Shown here piece after piece: positions 1 through 8,700 of a stretch of 64,000 bases of DNA. Position 1 is the first letter of the stretch, and each line of letters opens with the position of its first letter. The stretch spans positions 496,001 to 560,000 of the forward strand of contig NZ_FNCG01000004.1 in NCBI RefSeq assembly GCF_900100945.1. The letters run 5' to 3'. The DNA comes from Mucilaginibacter gossypii. Its GTDB lineage: Bacteria > Bacteroidota > Bacteroidia > Sphingobacteriales > Sphingobacteriaceae. The notes under the pieces were generated by a model, which was not told the DNA's origin, did no database searches, and saw only the letters and a list, made by a program, of their open reading frames with translations. The position numbers and the translations under genes were made by a program.

Positions 1-147
1 ATCAGCAGCCCTTTTTATTTGGGACGTTAAAATAAATAACTCTTCCTTCGGAAAACTGTTTTTTGTAAGTGAATTAATCTCATCAGTTAGCTCCAGAGCT
101 TTTTGCCAGACCTGGAGGTTTTCAAATTTAAAGCCATACTTTTTACA
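1..147 (-). pseudogene. Four-helix bundle (S23-like) protein, partial, start unclear
   Basis: Reading leftwards and running off the window, this frame encodes FKFENLQVWQKALELTDEI followed by a lysine-rich stretch ending IKRAAD. This is the N-terminal pattern of the small four-helix bundle proteins first found in 23S rRNA intervening sequences and common as stand-alone genes in Bacteroidota. Their function is unknown. No ATG, GTG or TTG lies in frame between the upstream TAG (near 162) and the conserved part. An ATG near 133 is one base out of frame. Either the gene has lost a base near its start, uses a rare start codon, or the sequence has an error. Only about the first 45 residues are inside the window, so intactness downstream cannot be judged. 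Confidence 0.6.
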
Positions 148-173
148 ATGGTCTATGGACTATCGACCATGGA
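148..173. repeat. Short palindromic 'tccatag/ccatgg' repeat
   Basis: Between the aguB stop and the partial four-helix gene lies a run of near-identical short words (gtctatggac, tatcgaccatggac) that pair with each other. Such runs are frequent intergenic filler in this group. No function can be assigned. Confidence 0.35.
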
Positions 174-1043
174 CTAATCCTCATCTAACAGTCTCTTTGT
201 TATCGGCTGATAAGAATCTATGCGGCGATCCCTCAAAAACGGCCAGTGGCTGCGGTAGTAATCCGATTTATCCAGATCAAGTTCCTGTACTATAACTTCT
301 TCCAGATCATGTGATGTTTGATGTATAATAGCACCAAATGGGTTAGCAAAGAACGAACCGCCCCAGAATTTTACACCGGCTTCCTCGCCAACACGGTTCA
401 CACTTACTACGTGTATGCCATTAGCTACCGCATGCGAACGTTGAATGGTTTGCCATGCGTTGTATTGCTCAACGTTGGTAGCTTCGTCTTGAGTGGTAGC
501 CCAGCCAATTGCGGTTGGGTAAAATAATATATCGGCACCCATTAAAGCGGTGATACGCGCTGCTTCAGGGTACCATTGGTCCCAGCAGATCAATACACCT
601 ATACGGGCAAATTTGGTGTTGAATACTTTGTAACCCAAATCGCCAGGCGTGAAGTAAAATTTTTCGTAAAAGCCCGGATCATCAGGAATATGCATTTTGC
701 GGTATTTTCCTAAATAGCTTCCGTCGGCATCAAGCACGGCAGTGGTGTTGTGGTAAACACCCTGAGCACGTTTTTCAAATAACGAAGCAATGATCACCAC
801 ATTCAGCTCGGCAGCAACTTTTGAAAGCTCATCGGTTGATGGGCCGGGAATGGCTTCGGCCAGCTTAAAATTGTCGTAATTTTCTTCATCGCAAAAGTAA
901 AGCGAGGTAAAAAGTTCCTGTAAACAAACTATTTGCGCGCCTTTAGCAGCCGCTTCCCTTACTTTAACAATTGCTTTCTGCAGGTTCTGCTCTTTATCAG
1001 CAGTACAGCTCATTTGTACTAAACCAACTTTTACTTTACTCAT
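174..1043 (-). CDS. aguB: N-carbamoylputrescine amidase (nitrilase superfamily)
   Basis: Cytoplasmic carbon-nitrogen hydrolase that converts N-carbamoylputrescine to putrescine, CO2 and ammonia, the last step of the agmatine route to polyamines. The catalytic triad of the nitrilase superfamily is visible: Glu43 (in QELFTS), Lys116 (in KYRKMHIP) and Cys153 (in LICWDQWYP). The YRKMHIPDDPGF and FYPTAIGW segments are typical of the AguB branch. The 289-residue length is normal. I chose the ATG at 1043; a TTG six bases upstream is also in frame but less likely. The usual partner, agmatine deiminase (AguA), is not in the window, so the pathway assignment rests on the protein alone. Confidence 0.88.
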   Translation of the reverse strand: MSKVKVGLVQMSCTADKEQNLQKAIVKVREAAAKGAQIVCLQELFTSLYFCDEENYDNFKLAEAIPGPSTDELSKVAAELNVVIIASLFEKRAQGVYHNTTAVLDADGSYLGKYRKMHIPDDPGFYEKFYFTPGDLGYKVFNTKFARIGVLICWDQWYPEAARITALMGADILFYPTAIGWATTQDEATNVEQYNAWQTIQRSHAVANGIHVVSVNRVGEEAGVKFWGGSFFANPFGAIIHQTSHDLEEVIVQELDLDKSDYYRSHWPFLRDRRIDSYQPITKRLLDED

Positions 1044-1283
1044 CTCCAAAAAATTTGCGCAAAAATAACACTTTGTTGTCAGGATTTTACCGATTTGATG
1101 TTATGATTACACAGCGTTGAATATTTGATTACAATAGCCATGGTTTAATTATTTGAGCTATGAATTATCCTGGTAAGAATAGCCCGTAATAATTAACTGA
1201 TTTACTGGTTTTAATGTTTGTGAAAACAAAATGAAGAAAAATTGTTAATTGACTATCCCGTACATCCAAATAAAAAAATAACA

Positions 1284-1291
1284 TAGCTTTG
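1284..1291 (+). promoter_or_regulatory. Bacteroidota-type -7 element (TAGCTTTG)
   Basis: TAGCTTTG matches the Bacteroidota -7 consensus TAnnTTTG and lies 8 bases before the ATG of the flippase-like gene, implying a very short or absent leader. No convincing -33 TTG is seen at the usual 19-21 base spacing. Confidence 0.4.
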
Positions 1292-1298
1292 CAGCCGA

Positions 1299-2258
1299 AT
1301 GACACAAACAGAAGACATCATTGACGAAGGTGCCGAACACAAAACCTGGAAAGGTAAGCTTTGGGGCGTTATAAAAGTAATCCTTATCATAGCAGTAACC
1401 GGGGGGTTGCTTTACTATGTATTCAGTAAGGTTCCGTTTGCGAAAATTAAATATCGCTTAATCCATGCCGACCGCGCCTGGTTAGCTGCCGCTATTGCCT
1501 GTTATATCGGGTCGATGCTTTTTTCGTCATGGCGGTTGTTAAGCTACTTTAAATCCATCGGTTTGCGGTTAGACTGGCGCTTCAACCTGCGTTTATATTT
1601 TCTTGGCTTGTGCTATAACGTGTTATTACCCGGCGGTATCGGCGGCGATGGTTACAAAATTTACCTGCTGCATAAACGCTATCATTTGCCTACCAAAAAA
1701 GTATTCTGGGCTATCTTGTTTGACAGACTTAGCGGTTTTTGGGCCATAGGGGCCATTGTAGTTGGTTTGGTAATTTTAATACCAAGTTTTCCTTATCATC
1801 TGGCCTGGCCGCTTGGTATAGTATCGGTTGGTTCTGTGATCTATTACGCTGTAGCCCGCAAGTTTTTTAAAGAATACACTCACAACTTTATACAGGCCCA
1901 CTTAAAAGCAATAGGTGTACAAAGTATGCAATTGCTTGCCATTGTTTGCTTACTGCTTGCGCAGGATTTTAACGGCAAATTTGCCCCTTACCTGTTGTCA
2001 TTTCTTTTCTCATCGCTGGCGGCAATTATACCTTTTAGTTTGGGCGGCGGCGGTATCCGCGACGCGCTGTTTCTTACCCTTGCCCGTCAATTTAACTTAG
2101 CCGAAGATATGGCGGTTTACCTGAGCTTTGGATTTTATCTAATCTCAATTATTGTAGCTTTATTAGGTGTATATTATGTATTAGCTCCTAAGCGGCTTGA
2201 GGCCAGTCTTAAAAAAGGCGAAGAACCAAAATTGGAAAATCACCCGATAGAAGAATAA
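1299..2258 (+). CDS. Lysylphosphatidylglycerol synthase TM-region / UPF0104 family membrane protein
   Basis: A 319-residue integral membrane protein of the family that forms the flippase half of MprF (LPG_synthase_TM, formerly UPF0104). Several hydrophobic segments are visible, beginning with residues 22-43 and 60-78. The family signatures LPGGIGGDGYK (residues 110-120) and PFSLGGGGIRDA (about residues 245-256) are present. The cytosolic aminoacyl-transferase half of MprF is absent, so this is probably a stand-alone lipid or polyprenyl-lipid translocase rather than a lysyl-PG synthase. It is monocistronic or leads into the hydroxylase 100 bases downstream. The substrate cannot be told from sequence. 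Confidence 0.8.
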   Translation: MTQTEDIIDEGAEHKTWKGKLWGVIKVILIIAVTGGLLYYVFSKVPFAKIKYRLIHADRAWLAAAIACYIGSMLFSSWRLLSYFKSIGLRLDWRFNLRLYFLGLCYNVLLPGGIGGDGYKIYLLHKRYHLPTKKVFWAILFDRLSGFWAIGAIVVGLVILIPSFPYHLAWPLGIVSVGSVIYYAVARKFFKEYTHNFIQAHLKAIGVQSMQLLAIVCLLLAQDFNGKFAPYLLSFLFSSLAAIIPFSLGGGGIRDALFLTLARQFNLAEDMAVYLSFGFYLISIIVALLGVYYVLAPKRLEASLKKGEEPKLENHPIEE

Positions 2259-2358
2259 TATTCTGCCTCTGTTTTAATTTCAGAATAATAAACTGAAACT
2301 TGTTTTCATGGCAACCATCTGCTAAACTTGGCGTTGTATTATAAATCGCAAGTTATCA

Positions 2359-4140
2359 ATGAGCCATTTTAATGATTTTAATAATCCGCAGGTTGCGGCA
2401 TTGCCCGGTCATTTAAAACAATTTATTGTCGACCAGCACTACGAGCATTATACGCCTATCGATCATGCGGTGTGGCGCTATGTCATGCGCCAAAATTATA
2501 GTTATCTAAAGGATGTTGCTTACTACCCGTACATTCCCGGCTTGCAAAAAGCAGGTTTAACTATTGAACATATTCCCGATTTACAGGAGATGAATGACGC
2601 CCTCGGCAAAATTGGCTGGGGTGCTGTTACGGTCGACGGCTTTATCCCGCCGGCAGCCTTTATGGAGTACCAGGCTTACCGGGTGCTGGTTATAGCTGCG
2701 GACATTCGCCAGTTAAAACATATTGAATACACCCCGGCGCCCGATATTATCCACGAGTCGGCAGGGCATGCGCCCATTATTGCCGATAAGGATTACCATG
2801 AATACCTGAGCTATTTTGGATCGATAGGGGCCAAGGCCATGTTTTCGGCACAGGATTTTGAGCTTTATGAGGCTATCCGGGCTTTATCGATATTAAAAGA
2901 AATGCCCGATGCCGATGAACAGGAAATCCTTAAAGCCGAAGAGCTGGTAACTTATTGCCAGGAGAATATGGGTGAACCTTCGGAAATGGCGTTGCTAAGC
3001 CGCTTACACTGGTGGACGGTAGAGTACGGCTTAATAGGCACTCTTGAACAGCCAAAAATCTATGGTGCAGGCCTGCTTTCATCTATCGGTGAAAGTTCAA
3101 CCTGTATGAATAAAGATGTACAAAAGCTATGGTATACTATTGACGCTGTTAAATATCCTTATGATATCACCAAGCCACAGCCCCAGCTTTTTGTAACCCC
3201 CGATTTTCAAAACCTGATCAGCGTGCTGGAAGAGTTTGCCAATACGATGGCTTTCAGAAAAGGTGGTGCTTACGGATTAAACAAGGCTGTTGAAAGCAAA
3301 AATACCTGTACGGCTGTTTACAGTTCGGGCTTGCAGGTTTCGGGTAACATTACCGATTTTAAGACAGATGCAGCCGGCAAACCTTATTTTATAAAAACCA
3401 CCGGCCCCACCGCGCTGGCTCTGAACAATAAACAGTTAAGAGGCCATGGTAAAGATTATCATAAAGATGGTTTCAGCTCGCCGGTTGGCAAATTGAAAGG
3501 CTATCACGATACATCTTTGGAGGATTTTTCGGAGTATGATCTGAAAGCGGCGGGTATAATAAAAGGGCTGGGAACCGAACTGCATTTTGAAAGCGGGATC
3601 ACCGTAAAAGGCATTGTTAAAAATATCCTTTCAGAGGCTGGCAAAATCTGCCTGGTCACTTTTGATAACGTAACCGTTACTGATGATAATGGAACGGTGT
3701 TGTTTGATCCGGCCTGGGGCGTTTATGACATGGCTGTTGGCGAAGAGATCATTTCGGTATTTTGCGGAGCGGCTGACAGGGAGGCTTATGAAACCATTGT
3801 TTATAAATCCAAAACAGAAACATACCACGCCCGGCATGATCATAAAACCAAAGAACTGCACAGGCTTTACCAGCAGGTACGCAATTGCCGCACAAATCAT
3901 GGCGATTATGGCTTTTTAGGCAATGTATGGCAGCAACTGCAAAAAGACCATCATGATGACTGGCTTTGTGCCCTGGAGATACTGGAAATACTTGACCATG
4001 AAGGCGTAGACCCGGTGTTAGCAGCCGAAATCAAGCATTTTCTTGAAGAAAAGGGCCGTAGCGAGCCTGAATATGGTAAGCTCATCAGCGACGGCTTTTA
4101 CCTGATTAAACACCCGGTTGAGCAAAAATTGGTAGTTTAG
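2359..4140 (+). CDS. Aromatic amino acid hydroxylase (phenylalanine-4-hydroxylase family) with long C-terminal extension
   Basis: Tetrahydrobiopterin-dependent, non-haem iron monooxygenase. The iron ligands of the family are all present: His132 and His137 in HESAGH, and Glu222 in WWTVEYGL. YGAGLLSSIGE, also conserved in mammalian PAH, follows. The catalytic core occupies roughly residues 1-320, and there is no N-terminal ACT domain. About 260 further residues follow which I do not recognise; they are soluble, with no membrane segment. At 593 residues it is about twice the size of the short proteobacterial PhhA. Bacteroidota carry similar long forms. The substrate (Phe, Tyr or Trp) cannot be fixed from the sequence. 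No pterin recycling gene (phhB) is nearby. Confidence 0.85.
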   Translation: MSHFNDFNNPQVAALPGHLKQFIVDQHYEHYTPIDHAVWRYVMRQNYSYLKDVAYYPYIPGLQKAGLTIEHIPDLQEMNDALGKIGWGAVTVDGFIPPAAFMEYQAYRVLVIAADIRQLKHIEYTPAPDIIHESAGHAPIIADKDYHEYLSYFGSIGAKAMFSAQDFELYEAIRALSILKEMPDADEQEILKAEELVTYCQENMGEPSEMALLSRLHWWTVEYGLIGTLEQPKIYGAGLLSSIGESSTCMNKDVQKLWYTIDAVKYPYDITKPQPQLFVTPDFQNLISVLEEFANTMAFRKGGAYGLNKAVESKNTCTAVYSSGLQVSGNITDFKTDAAGKPYFIKTTGPTALALNNKQLRGHGKDYHKDGFSSPVGKLKGYHDTSLEDFSEYDLKAAGIIKGLGTELHFESGITVKGIVKNILSEAGKICLVTFDNVTVTDDNGTVLFDPAWGVYDMAVGEEIISVFCGAADREAYETIVYKSKTETYHARHDHKTKELHRLYQQVRNCRTNHGDYGFLGNVWQQLQKDHHDDWLCALEILEILDHEGVDPVLAAEIKHFLEEKGRSEPEYGKLISDGFYLIKHPVEQKLVV

Positions 4141-4171
4141 CGTTGATTTATCATCTTAGAGGATAAATCAC

Positions 4172-4258
4172 GCGTCATTGTGAGGAACGAGGCAAGTACG
4201 CGTGGGAAACGAAATTAATAACAAATAATCATTCCCCCTTTAGGGGGTTAGGGGGCAT
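4172..4258. repeat. Remnant of 'gtcattg(c/t)gag' repeat and a GGGGG/CCCCC hairpin
   Basis: The stretch starts with gtcattgtgaggaacgagg, a degenerate single arm of the palindromic family seen intact at 45451 and 50203. It ends with a ccccctttaggggg hairpin that abuts the SDR start codon. No gene is seen here. Confidence 0.45.
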
Positions 4259-4963
4259 ATGAACATCATAATAACCGGCGCCAGCAGCGGCGTGGGCTTT
4301 GAAGCCGTAATTGAACTGATACTTTCGGGCAGCCATAAGGTGATAGCGCTGGCCCGTTCACAGGATAAACTGGAACGTTTGCTGGAGATAGCACATGGTT
4401 TAAACCCCGATTGCCAATTGTTTGCCTTGAAATTTGATATAGTGCATGATGATTATGAAGGTTTGCAGCAGTTTATCGCTTCGCATTTTGATAACCGGGT
4501 TGATATTTTGATTAATAATGCAGGTGTGCTTATCAATAAAGCGTTTACCGAATTACGCGAGTCGGATTTTGTAGAGATGCTGCAAAGCAATTTTATTGGT
4601 CATGTACGTGCTATCCAGGCATTGCTTCCTTTAATGCCTGCGGGCTCGCACATTGTTAATATTGGCAGCATGGGAGGATTTCAGGGGAGCGCTAAATTTC
4701 CGGGCCTCGCGGCTTACTCAGCAAGTAAATCAGCATTGCACACGCTAACCGAATGTTTAGCACAGGAGTTAACCGAACAAGGGATCAAAATAAATTGCCT
4801 GGCTTTAGGATCGGCGCAAACCGAGATGCTGGAACAGGCTTTTCCGGGTTATCAATCGCCCGTAATGGCGTTTGAAATGGGTAAATATATAGCTGATTTT
4901 GCTTTAACCGGGAGTAAATTTTTTAACGGGAAAATAATACCCGTAGCAGCAAGTACTCCCTGA
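4259..4963 (+). CDS. Short-chain dehydrogenase/reductase (classical SDR)
   Basis: Cytoplasmic NAD(P)-dependent oxidoreductase with a Rossmann fold. The cofactor motif TGASSGVGF is at residues 6-14, NNAG at 86-89, the catalytic Ser at 137 (in GSMGG), and the Tyr153-Lys157 pair in YSASK. At 234 residues it is a minimal classical SDR. The substrate is unknown. The gene starts directly after a C/G-rich hairpin, so it is probably transcribed on its own or by read-through from the hydroxylase. No neighbouring pathway genes help with function. Confidence 0.88.
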   Translation: MNIIITGASSGVGFEAVIELILSGSHKVIALARSQDKLERLLEIAHGLNPDCQLFALKFDIVHDDYEGLQQFIASHFDNRVDILINNAGVLINKAFTELRESDFVEMLQSNFIGHVRAIQALLPLMPAGSHIVNIGSMGGFQGSAKFPGLAAYSASKSALHTLTECLAQELTEQGIKINCLALGSAQTEMLEQAFPGYQSPVMAFEMGKYIADFALTGSKFFNGKIIPVAASTP

Positions 4964-5031
4964 AATATTAGATAATATTGCAAACATTTTTTATAACTTA
5001 GTTATTATAAATATGTTTATGCCTGCTGCGT

Positions 5032-6465
5032 ATGGACACAAGGTTTACGTCACTCTTTACTCATTCAAAAGATATTTTTTTTGTCATGGATATGAATGGC
5101 GTGATCATGCATACCAATCATGCTTTTCGTAATATCCTTAACTACAGCGATGATGAATTAACAGGCATCAATATCGAGGCCCTGTGCCATCCGGCAGATA
5201 AAGAACGCCAGGCAGAATCACAGGGCAGCCTTCTGCTTAATAAAAAATTAGTTGGTTACCAAAGCCGTATTAAAGCAAAAGACGGATGTTACTTTAGTAT
5301 TATCTGGTCGGTAATATTGAATGAGGATGATAACCTGATTTATTCAAGCGGTAATACACTTGCCGGTATGATTGCCCAATCGGCAGATGATATTGTTCAG
5401 CATACCATTCAAAGCCTTAATGAAGGTTTTATTGTACTTGATGCCAGCTGGAATATAATTTCCTTTAACCCGGCCTTCCAGTCCATGACTAACCTTAGCT
5501 TAACCGAACTTGATCAGGCCAATTTTATGGAGATTAAAAGTCTTGGTTTAACTGAAAGGGTAGAGAACGAGTTTCAACTTTCATTAACCTGCAAAAAATC
5601 AACACAGGTACAATATTTAAATGCAAATTCAAACAGCTGGCTTCGCATCAATATATACCCATATCAGGAACATCTGGCTGTTTTTGTACGTGATATAACG
5701 GAAATAAAAATGCAGGAATGGGTATTAGAGCTTGAAAAAAGGGTGCTGGAGTTAAATGCTGCATCGCAATACACACTGGCACAATCTGCAGGCGAACTGC
5801 TTATGGGAATTGAAAGGATTTTCCCGGATATGATCTGTTCTGTTTTGGAAGTTGATGATGCACAGGAAAAATTGCATACGCTTGCCGGTCCGCGTCTGCC
5901 GCAGGCTTATAGCGATCAGTTAGAAGGCTTATTAGTAGGGCCAAATGTAGGGTCATGCGGTACGTCGGCATTTCACCGCAAGCAGGTTATTGTAAGTGAT
6001 ATCGAAAATGATCCCCTGTGGGGCGATTATGTGGGGCTTGTTAAACCCTACGGCCTTAAGGCTTGCTGGTCATCGCCGGTAATGAGTTCAAAAAATACCA
6101 AAGTTTTGGCTGTGTTTGGCATTTATTACCATACAGTACGTGAGCCAAATGATGATGAGTTGAGTATTATTGAGCGCACTGTAAATATTCTGAGAGTGCT
6201 GATAGAAAGCAAAAAGACCGAAGATAATATACGAGAACAAAATCATAGGCTGCAAACCATAGCTAATATCAGCTCGCATGAGTTGCGCAAACCGGTTGCA
6301 ACTATCTTAGGTTTAGTTAATTTGTTTGATAATGAAGATCTTCAAAACCCGCTCAATAAAGAGATTATCGGGCATATTGATACAACATCGCAGCAACTTG
6401 ACGGGGTTATTCATTCCATTGTGGAAAGAACGGCATATATCAGGGCTTCCGAGGCTGATATGTAA
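5032..6465 (+). CDS. PAS-PAS-GAF protein with HisKA dimerisation domain but no ATPase domain
   Basis: A 477-residue soluble sensor-like protein. Residues about 5-110 form a PAS domain (FFVMDMNGVIMHTNHAF), 120-230 a second PAS, and 245-395 a GAF domain. Residues 405-470 resemble a HisKA dimerisation and phosphoacceptor hairpin, with His416 in SSHELRKPVATI. The protein then stops; the ATP-binding HATPase_c domain (N, G1 and G2 boxes) is missing. No continuation is visible downstream before the next gene, so this does not look like a simple frameshift. It may dimerise with, or be phosphorylated by, another kinase, or act as a phosphotransfer protein. No signal peptide or membrane segment is seen. 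The ligand is unknown. Confidence 0.82.
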   Translation: MDTRFTSLFTHSKDIFFVMDMNGVIMHTNHAFRNILNYSDDELTGINIEALCHPADKERQAESQGSLLLNKKLVGYQSRIKAKDGCYFSIIWSVILNEDDNLIYSSGNTLAGMIAQSADDIVQHTIQSLNEGFIVLDASWNIISFNPAFQSMTNLSLTELDQANFMEIKSLGLTERVENEFQLSLTCKKSTQVQYLNANSNSWLRINIYPYQEHLAVFVRDITEIKMQEWVLELEKRVLELNAASQYTLAQSAGELLMGIERIFPDMICSVLEVDDAQEKLHTLAGPRLPQAYSDQLEGLLVGPNVGSCGTSAFHRKQVIVSDIENDPLWGDYVGLVKPYGLKACWSSPVMSSKNTKVLAVFGIYYHTVREPNDDELSIIERTVNILRVLIESKKTEDNIREQNHRLQTIANISSHELRKPVATILGLVNLFDNEDLQNPLNKEIIGHIDTTSQQLDGVIHSIVERTAYIRASEADM

Positions 6466-6611
6466 GTGGTGCTTTTAATCGGTAGTTATATTTTTTATAC
6501 CTTAAAGTAAATAATAATGTAAAAACGGCCGATCTTTATCCCATGATCGTATCCTGGGGTAAAACGCAGATATAAGTAATCAGCAAATGAGTGGATATAA
6601 GCCTGTGCAGA

Positions 6612-7278
6612 ATGAAATATTTGATTTGCATTAGTTTCTTCTTATTTGTGTGTGCAGCTTCTTTTGCGCAGGTTACCACATTCACCATTGACAGTAGTAA
6701 GTTAAACAGATCGTTAATGATTGTTTTGGATTCCGTTTATCAATCAGACCAATCTGTTAGAATAAAATATCTGTGGGCAAAAAGAGATAATGCACAAATC
6801 AATGTTGCCGATAGCCTGCAAGAAGTTATGCATAAAACCGACAGTCAAAATTTGATCAGGGTGAATGCTATACTAACAAAGTATGGTTGGCTGGGGCCGC
6901 AAAAAGTAGGTATTACGGGAAGTCAGGTACTGTTCCTGGTAATCCAACATGCCGATTTGCAAACGCAGCAAAACTATTTACAAATGATCAGAGCTGCGGA
7001 AAAAAATGGCGAAATACTTTCAAGCAACCTTGCTATCCTTGAAGACAGGATCAATATGCGGACCGGCAAGAAACAAGTTTACGGTAGCCAAGGATTTACA
7101 GATAAACAAACAGGCAAGATATATATATCCTATTGCTGATGTTGATCATTTGGACGAGCGACGTAAAGCAATGGGGATGCCACCAATGAAAGATTATGTT
7201 AAAAATTGGGACGCCGGGAAATATAAGAAGCAACTGCCCGAGATAGAGAAATTAGCCAGGGAGCAGGTTGTTAAATGA
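6612..7278 (+). pseudogene. DUF6624-like secreted protein, frameshifted in an (AT)5 run
   Basis: The gene starts with a clear signal peptide (MKYLICISFFLFVCAASFAQ) and contains LEDRINMRTGKKQVYGSQGF, typical of the DUF6624 family. Reading breaks at 7119-7128, an (AT)5 tract. In the first frame it stops at 7137-7139, while the conserved C-terminus (PIADVDHLDERRKAMGMPP to residues LAREQVVK) continues in another frame up to 7278. One more AT unit would restore a single product of about 222 residues. A GTG at 6591 is also in frame, but the ATG at 6612 gives the clean signal peptide. Function of the family is unknown. The defect may be real, phase-variable or a sequencing error. Confidence 0.72.
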
Positions 7279-7340
7279 CAATACCGGCATGGATGGAAAT
7301 TACATTATAATTAAAATAAGGTTTCCTCTAAAAATGATGC

Positions 7341-7372
7341 AAGGCCCTTAGTAATAAAGCAAGGGCTTTGTT
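7341..7372. terminator. Possible terminator between convergent genes
   Basis: An imperfect hairpin with GCCCTT / AAGGGC arms, followed by a T-rich stretch, sits between the convergent DUF6624 gene and the rhodanese gene. It is a candidate bidirectional terminator; the stem is weak. Confidence 0.4.
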
Positions 7373-7378
7373 TATATG

Positions 7379-7864
7379 CTATTTATTCGTTTGTTTCTTA
7401 GCTATCGGATATCCTCTGGAAATCCAATTAGTTTGTAAATTTGTAGGAAGATCGAGCACTTTAATCTGAGTGAAGCCATTTTTCGACAATTCTTGATAGG
7501 CAGGCTGAATGTTGGGGCATTTGGTAAAAGGACAGCACCCGCAGTAAATAACTACAGGCTTATGCTTAGGTAAGTTTGTTAATAGTTGCCGCAGTTTTGT
7601 CATGTTCCGTTCATCGCTCACTGCACCTATATGTAAGGCTCCAGGCAAATCTTCAACTGCTCCAATGTTCAGGATTGCTATCTCTTCCTTTCCCGACTGT
7701 ATAAAACCAGCCAAAACAGAAGGTTCAAGTAATTCACTCTTTTTCCAGGGATATCCGATTTCGGGCATCTTTAAGGGTTGATTTGATATTTGCGCTTTGG
7801 TTTGGAAAGATATTGATATAAGGAAAAATAAACTTATAAGTGAGATGGAGAAAATGTGTTTCAT
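7379..7864 (-). CDS. Secreted rhodanese-like protein
   Basis: A 161-residue protein with an N-terminal signal peptide (residues 1-25) followed by a rhodanese-like fold. The presumed catalytic loop is IYCGCCPFTKCPN, with Cys108, 110, 111 and 116. This Cys-rich loop differs from the usual CxxGxR loop of thiosulfate sulfurtransferases. It may bind a metal or carry out a redox role in the periplasm instead of sulfur transfer; that is inference. The gene diverges from the methyltransferase gene with 41 bases between the two starts, so both promoters share a short region. Confidence 0.75.
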   Translation of the reverse strand: MKHIFSISLISLFFLISISFQTKAQISNQPLKMPEIGYPWKKSELLEPSVLAGFIQSGKEEIAILNIGAVEDLPGALHIGAVSDERNMTKLRQLLTNLPKHKPVVIYCGCCPFTKCPNIQPAYQELSKNGFTQIKVLDLPTNLQTNWISRGYPIAKKQTNK

Positions 7865-7905
7865 TTTAATTATCTGATATTTGCTGTCAAAGTTCAGAAT
7901 TATTT

Positions 7906-8523
7906 ATGAAAGAAAATAGGCAAGGGCATTGGGAGCATGTCTACGCAACAAAATCATCTAATGAGGTAAGTTGGACACAAACCGTCCCACAAACATCATT
8001 AAATTTCATTCATAGTTTCAACCTTCCTAAAGATGCCAAAATCATCGATATTGGAGGAGGCGACAGCAACCTGGTTGACCATCTTTTGAATGAAGGGTAT
8101 CGTAATATTTCGGTGCTTGATATCTCCGAAGCCGCACTAAACCGCGCAAAGATGAGACTTGGACCGAAGGCCAATTTGGTAACATGGATTGTTTCAGAAA
8201 TCACCGAATTTAAGCCGTCAGAAATTTATGATGTTTGGCATGATCGCGCCACTTTCCATTTTTTAACCACGCAGCAACAAATTGCGTCATACATTTCCAT
8301 TGCGCGCAACGCAGTTAAACGTAACCTTATTGTAGGTACATTTTCAGAGAATGGCCCTGAAAAATGTAGCGGCCTTTCGGTAAACCGATATTCTAAGTTG
8401 CAACTGGAGCAGGTCATGTCTAACGGTTTTCAAAAACTAAAATGTATCAACGAAGATCATATTACACCATTTAATACGGTGCAAAACTTTATATTTTGCA
8501 GTTTCGAACGATGTTACACATGA
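7906..8523 (+). CDS. Class I SAM-dependent methyltransferase
   Basis: A 205-residue cytoplasmic methyltransferase of the Rossmann-like class I fold. The SAM-binding motif I is IIDIGGGDSNLVDHL (about residues 45-59). It is followed by the acidic end of beta-2 (VLDISEAAL) and motif IV-like VWHDRATFHFL. The N-terminus (HWEHVYATKSSNEVSWTQ) is characteristic of a group of small uncharacterised methyltransferases annotated as Methyltransf_11/25 type. The substrate is unknown. It is divergently arranged with the rhodanese gene, which may hint at a shared thiol, sulfur or metalloid context, but this is weak. Confidence 0.85.
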   Translation: MKENRQGHWEHVYATKSSNEVSWTQTVPQTSLNFIHSFNLPKDAKIIDIGGGDSNLVDHLLNEGYRNISVLDISEAALNRAKMRLGPKANLVTWIVSEITEFKPSEIYDVWHDRATFHFLTTQQQIASYISIARNAVKRNLIVGTFSENGPEKCSGLSVNRYSKLQLEQVMSNGFQKLKCINEDHITPFNTVQNFIFCSFERCYT

Positions 8524-8700
8524 AAAAAGCTCTTTTTCTAACGCTATGTATATTATAAAATAAGTTTCCTCTGTGTGTTCGCAGAACAAACCTGGATGCT
8601 GTCTATATAGTTGGGCAACTTAGGTTATAGACTATTATTTCTAAAATGTGTAAGTTAATATTATATCCTGATTAAACAAATGTTTTCCTAATTGCGATTA

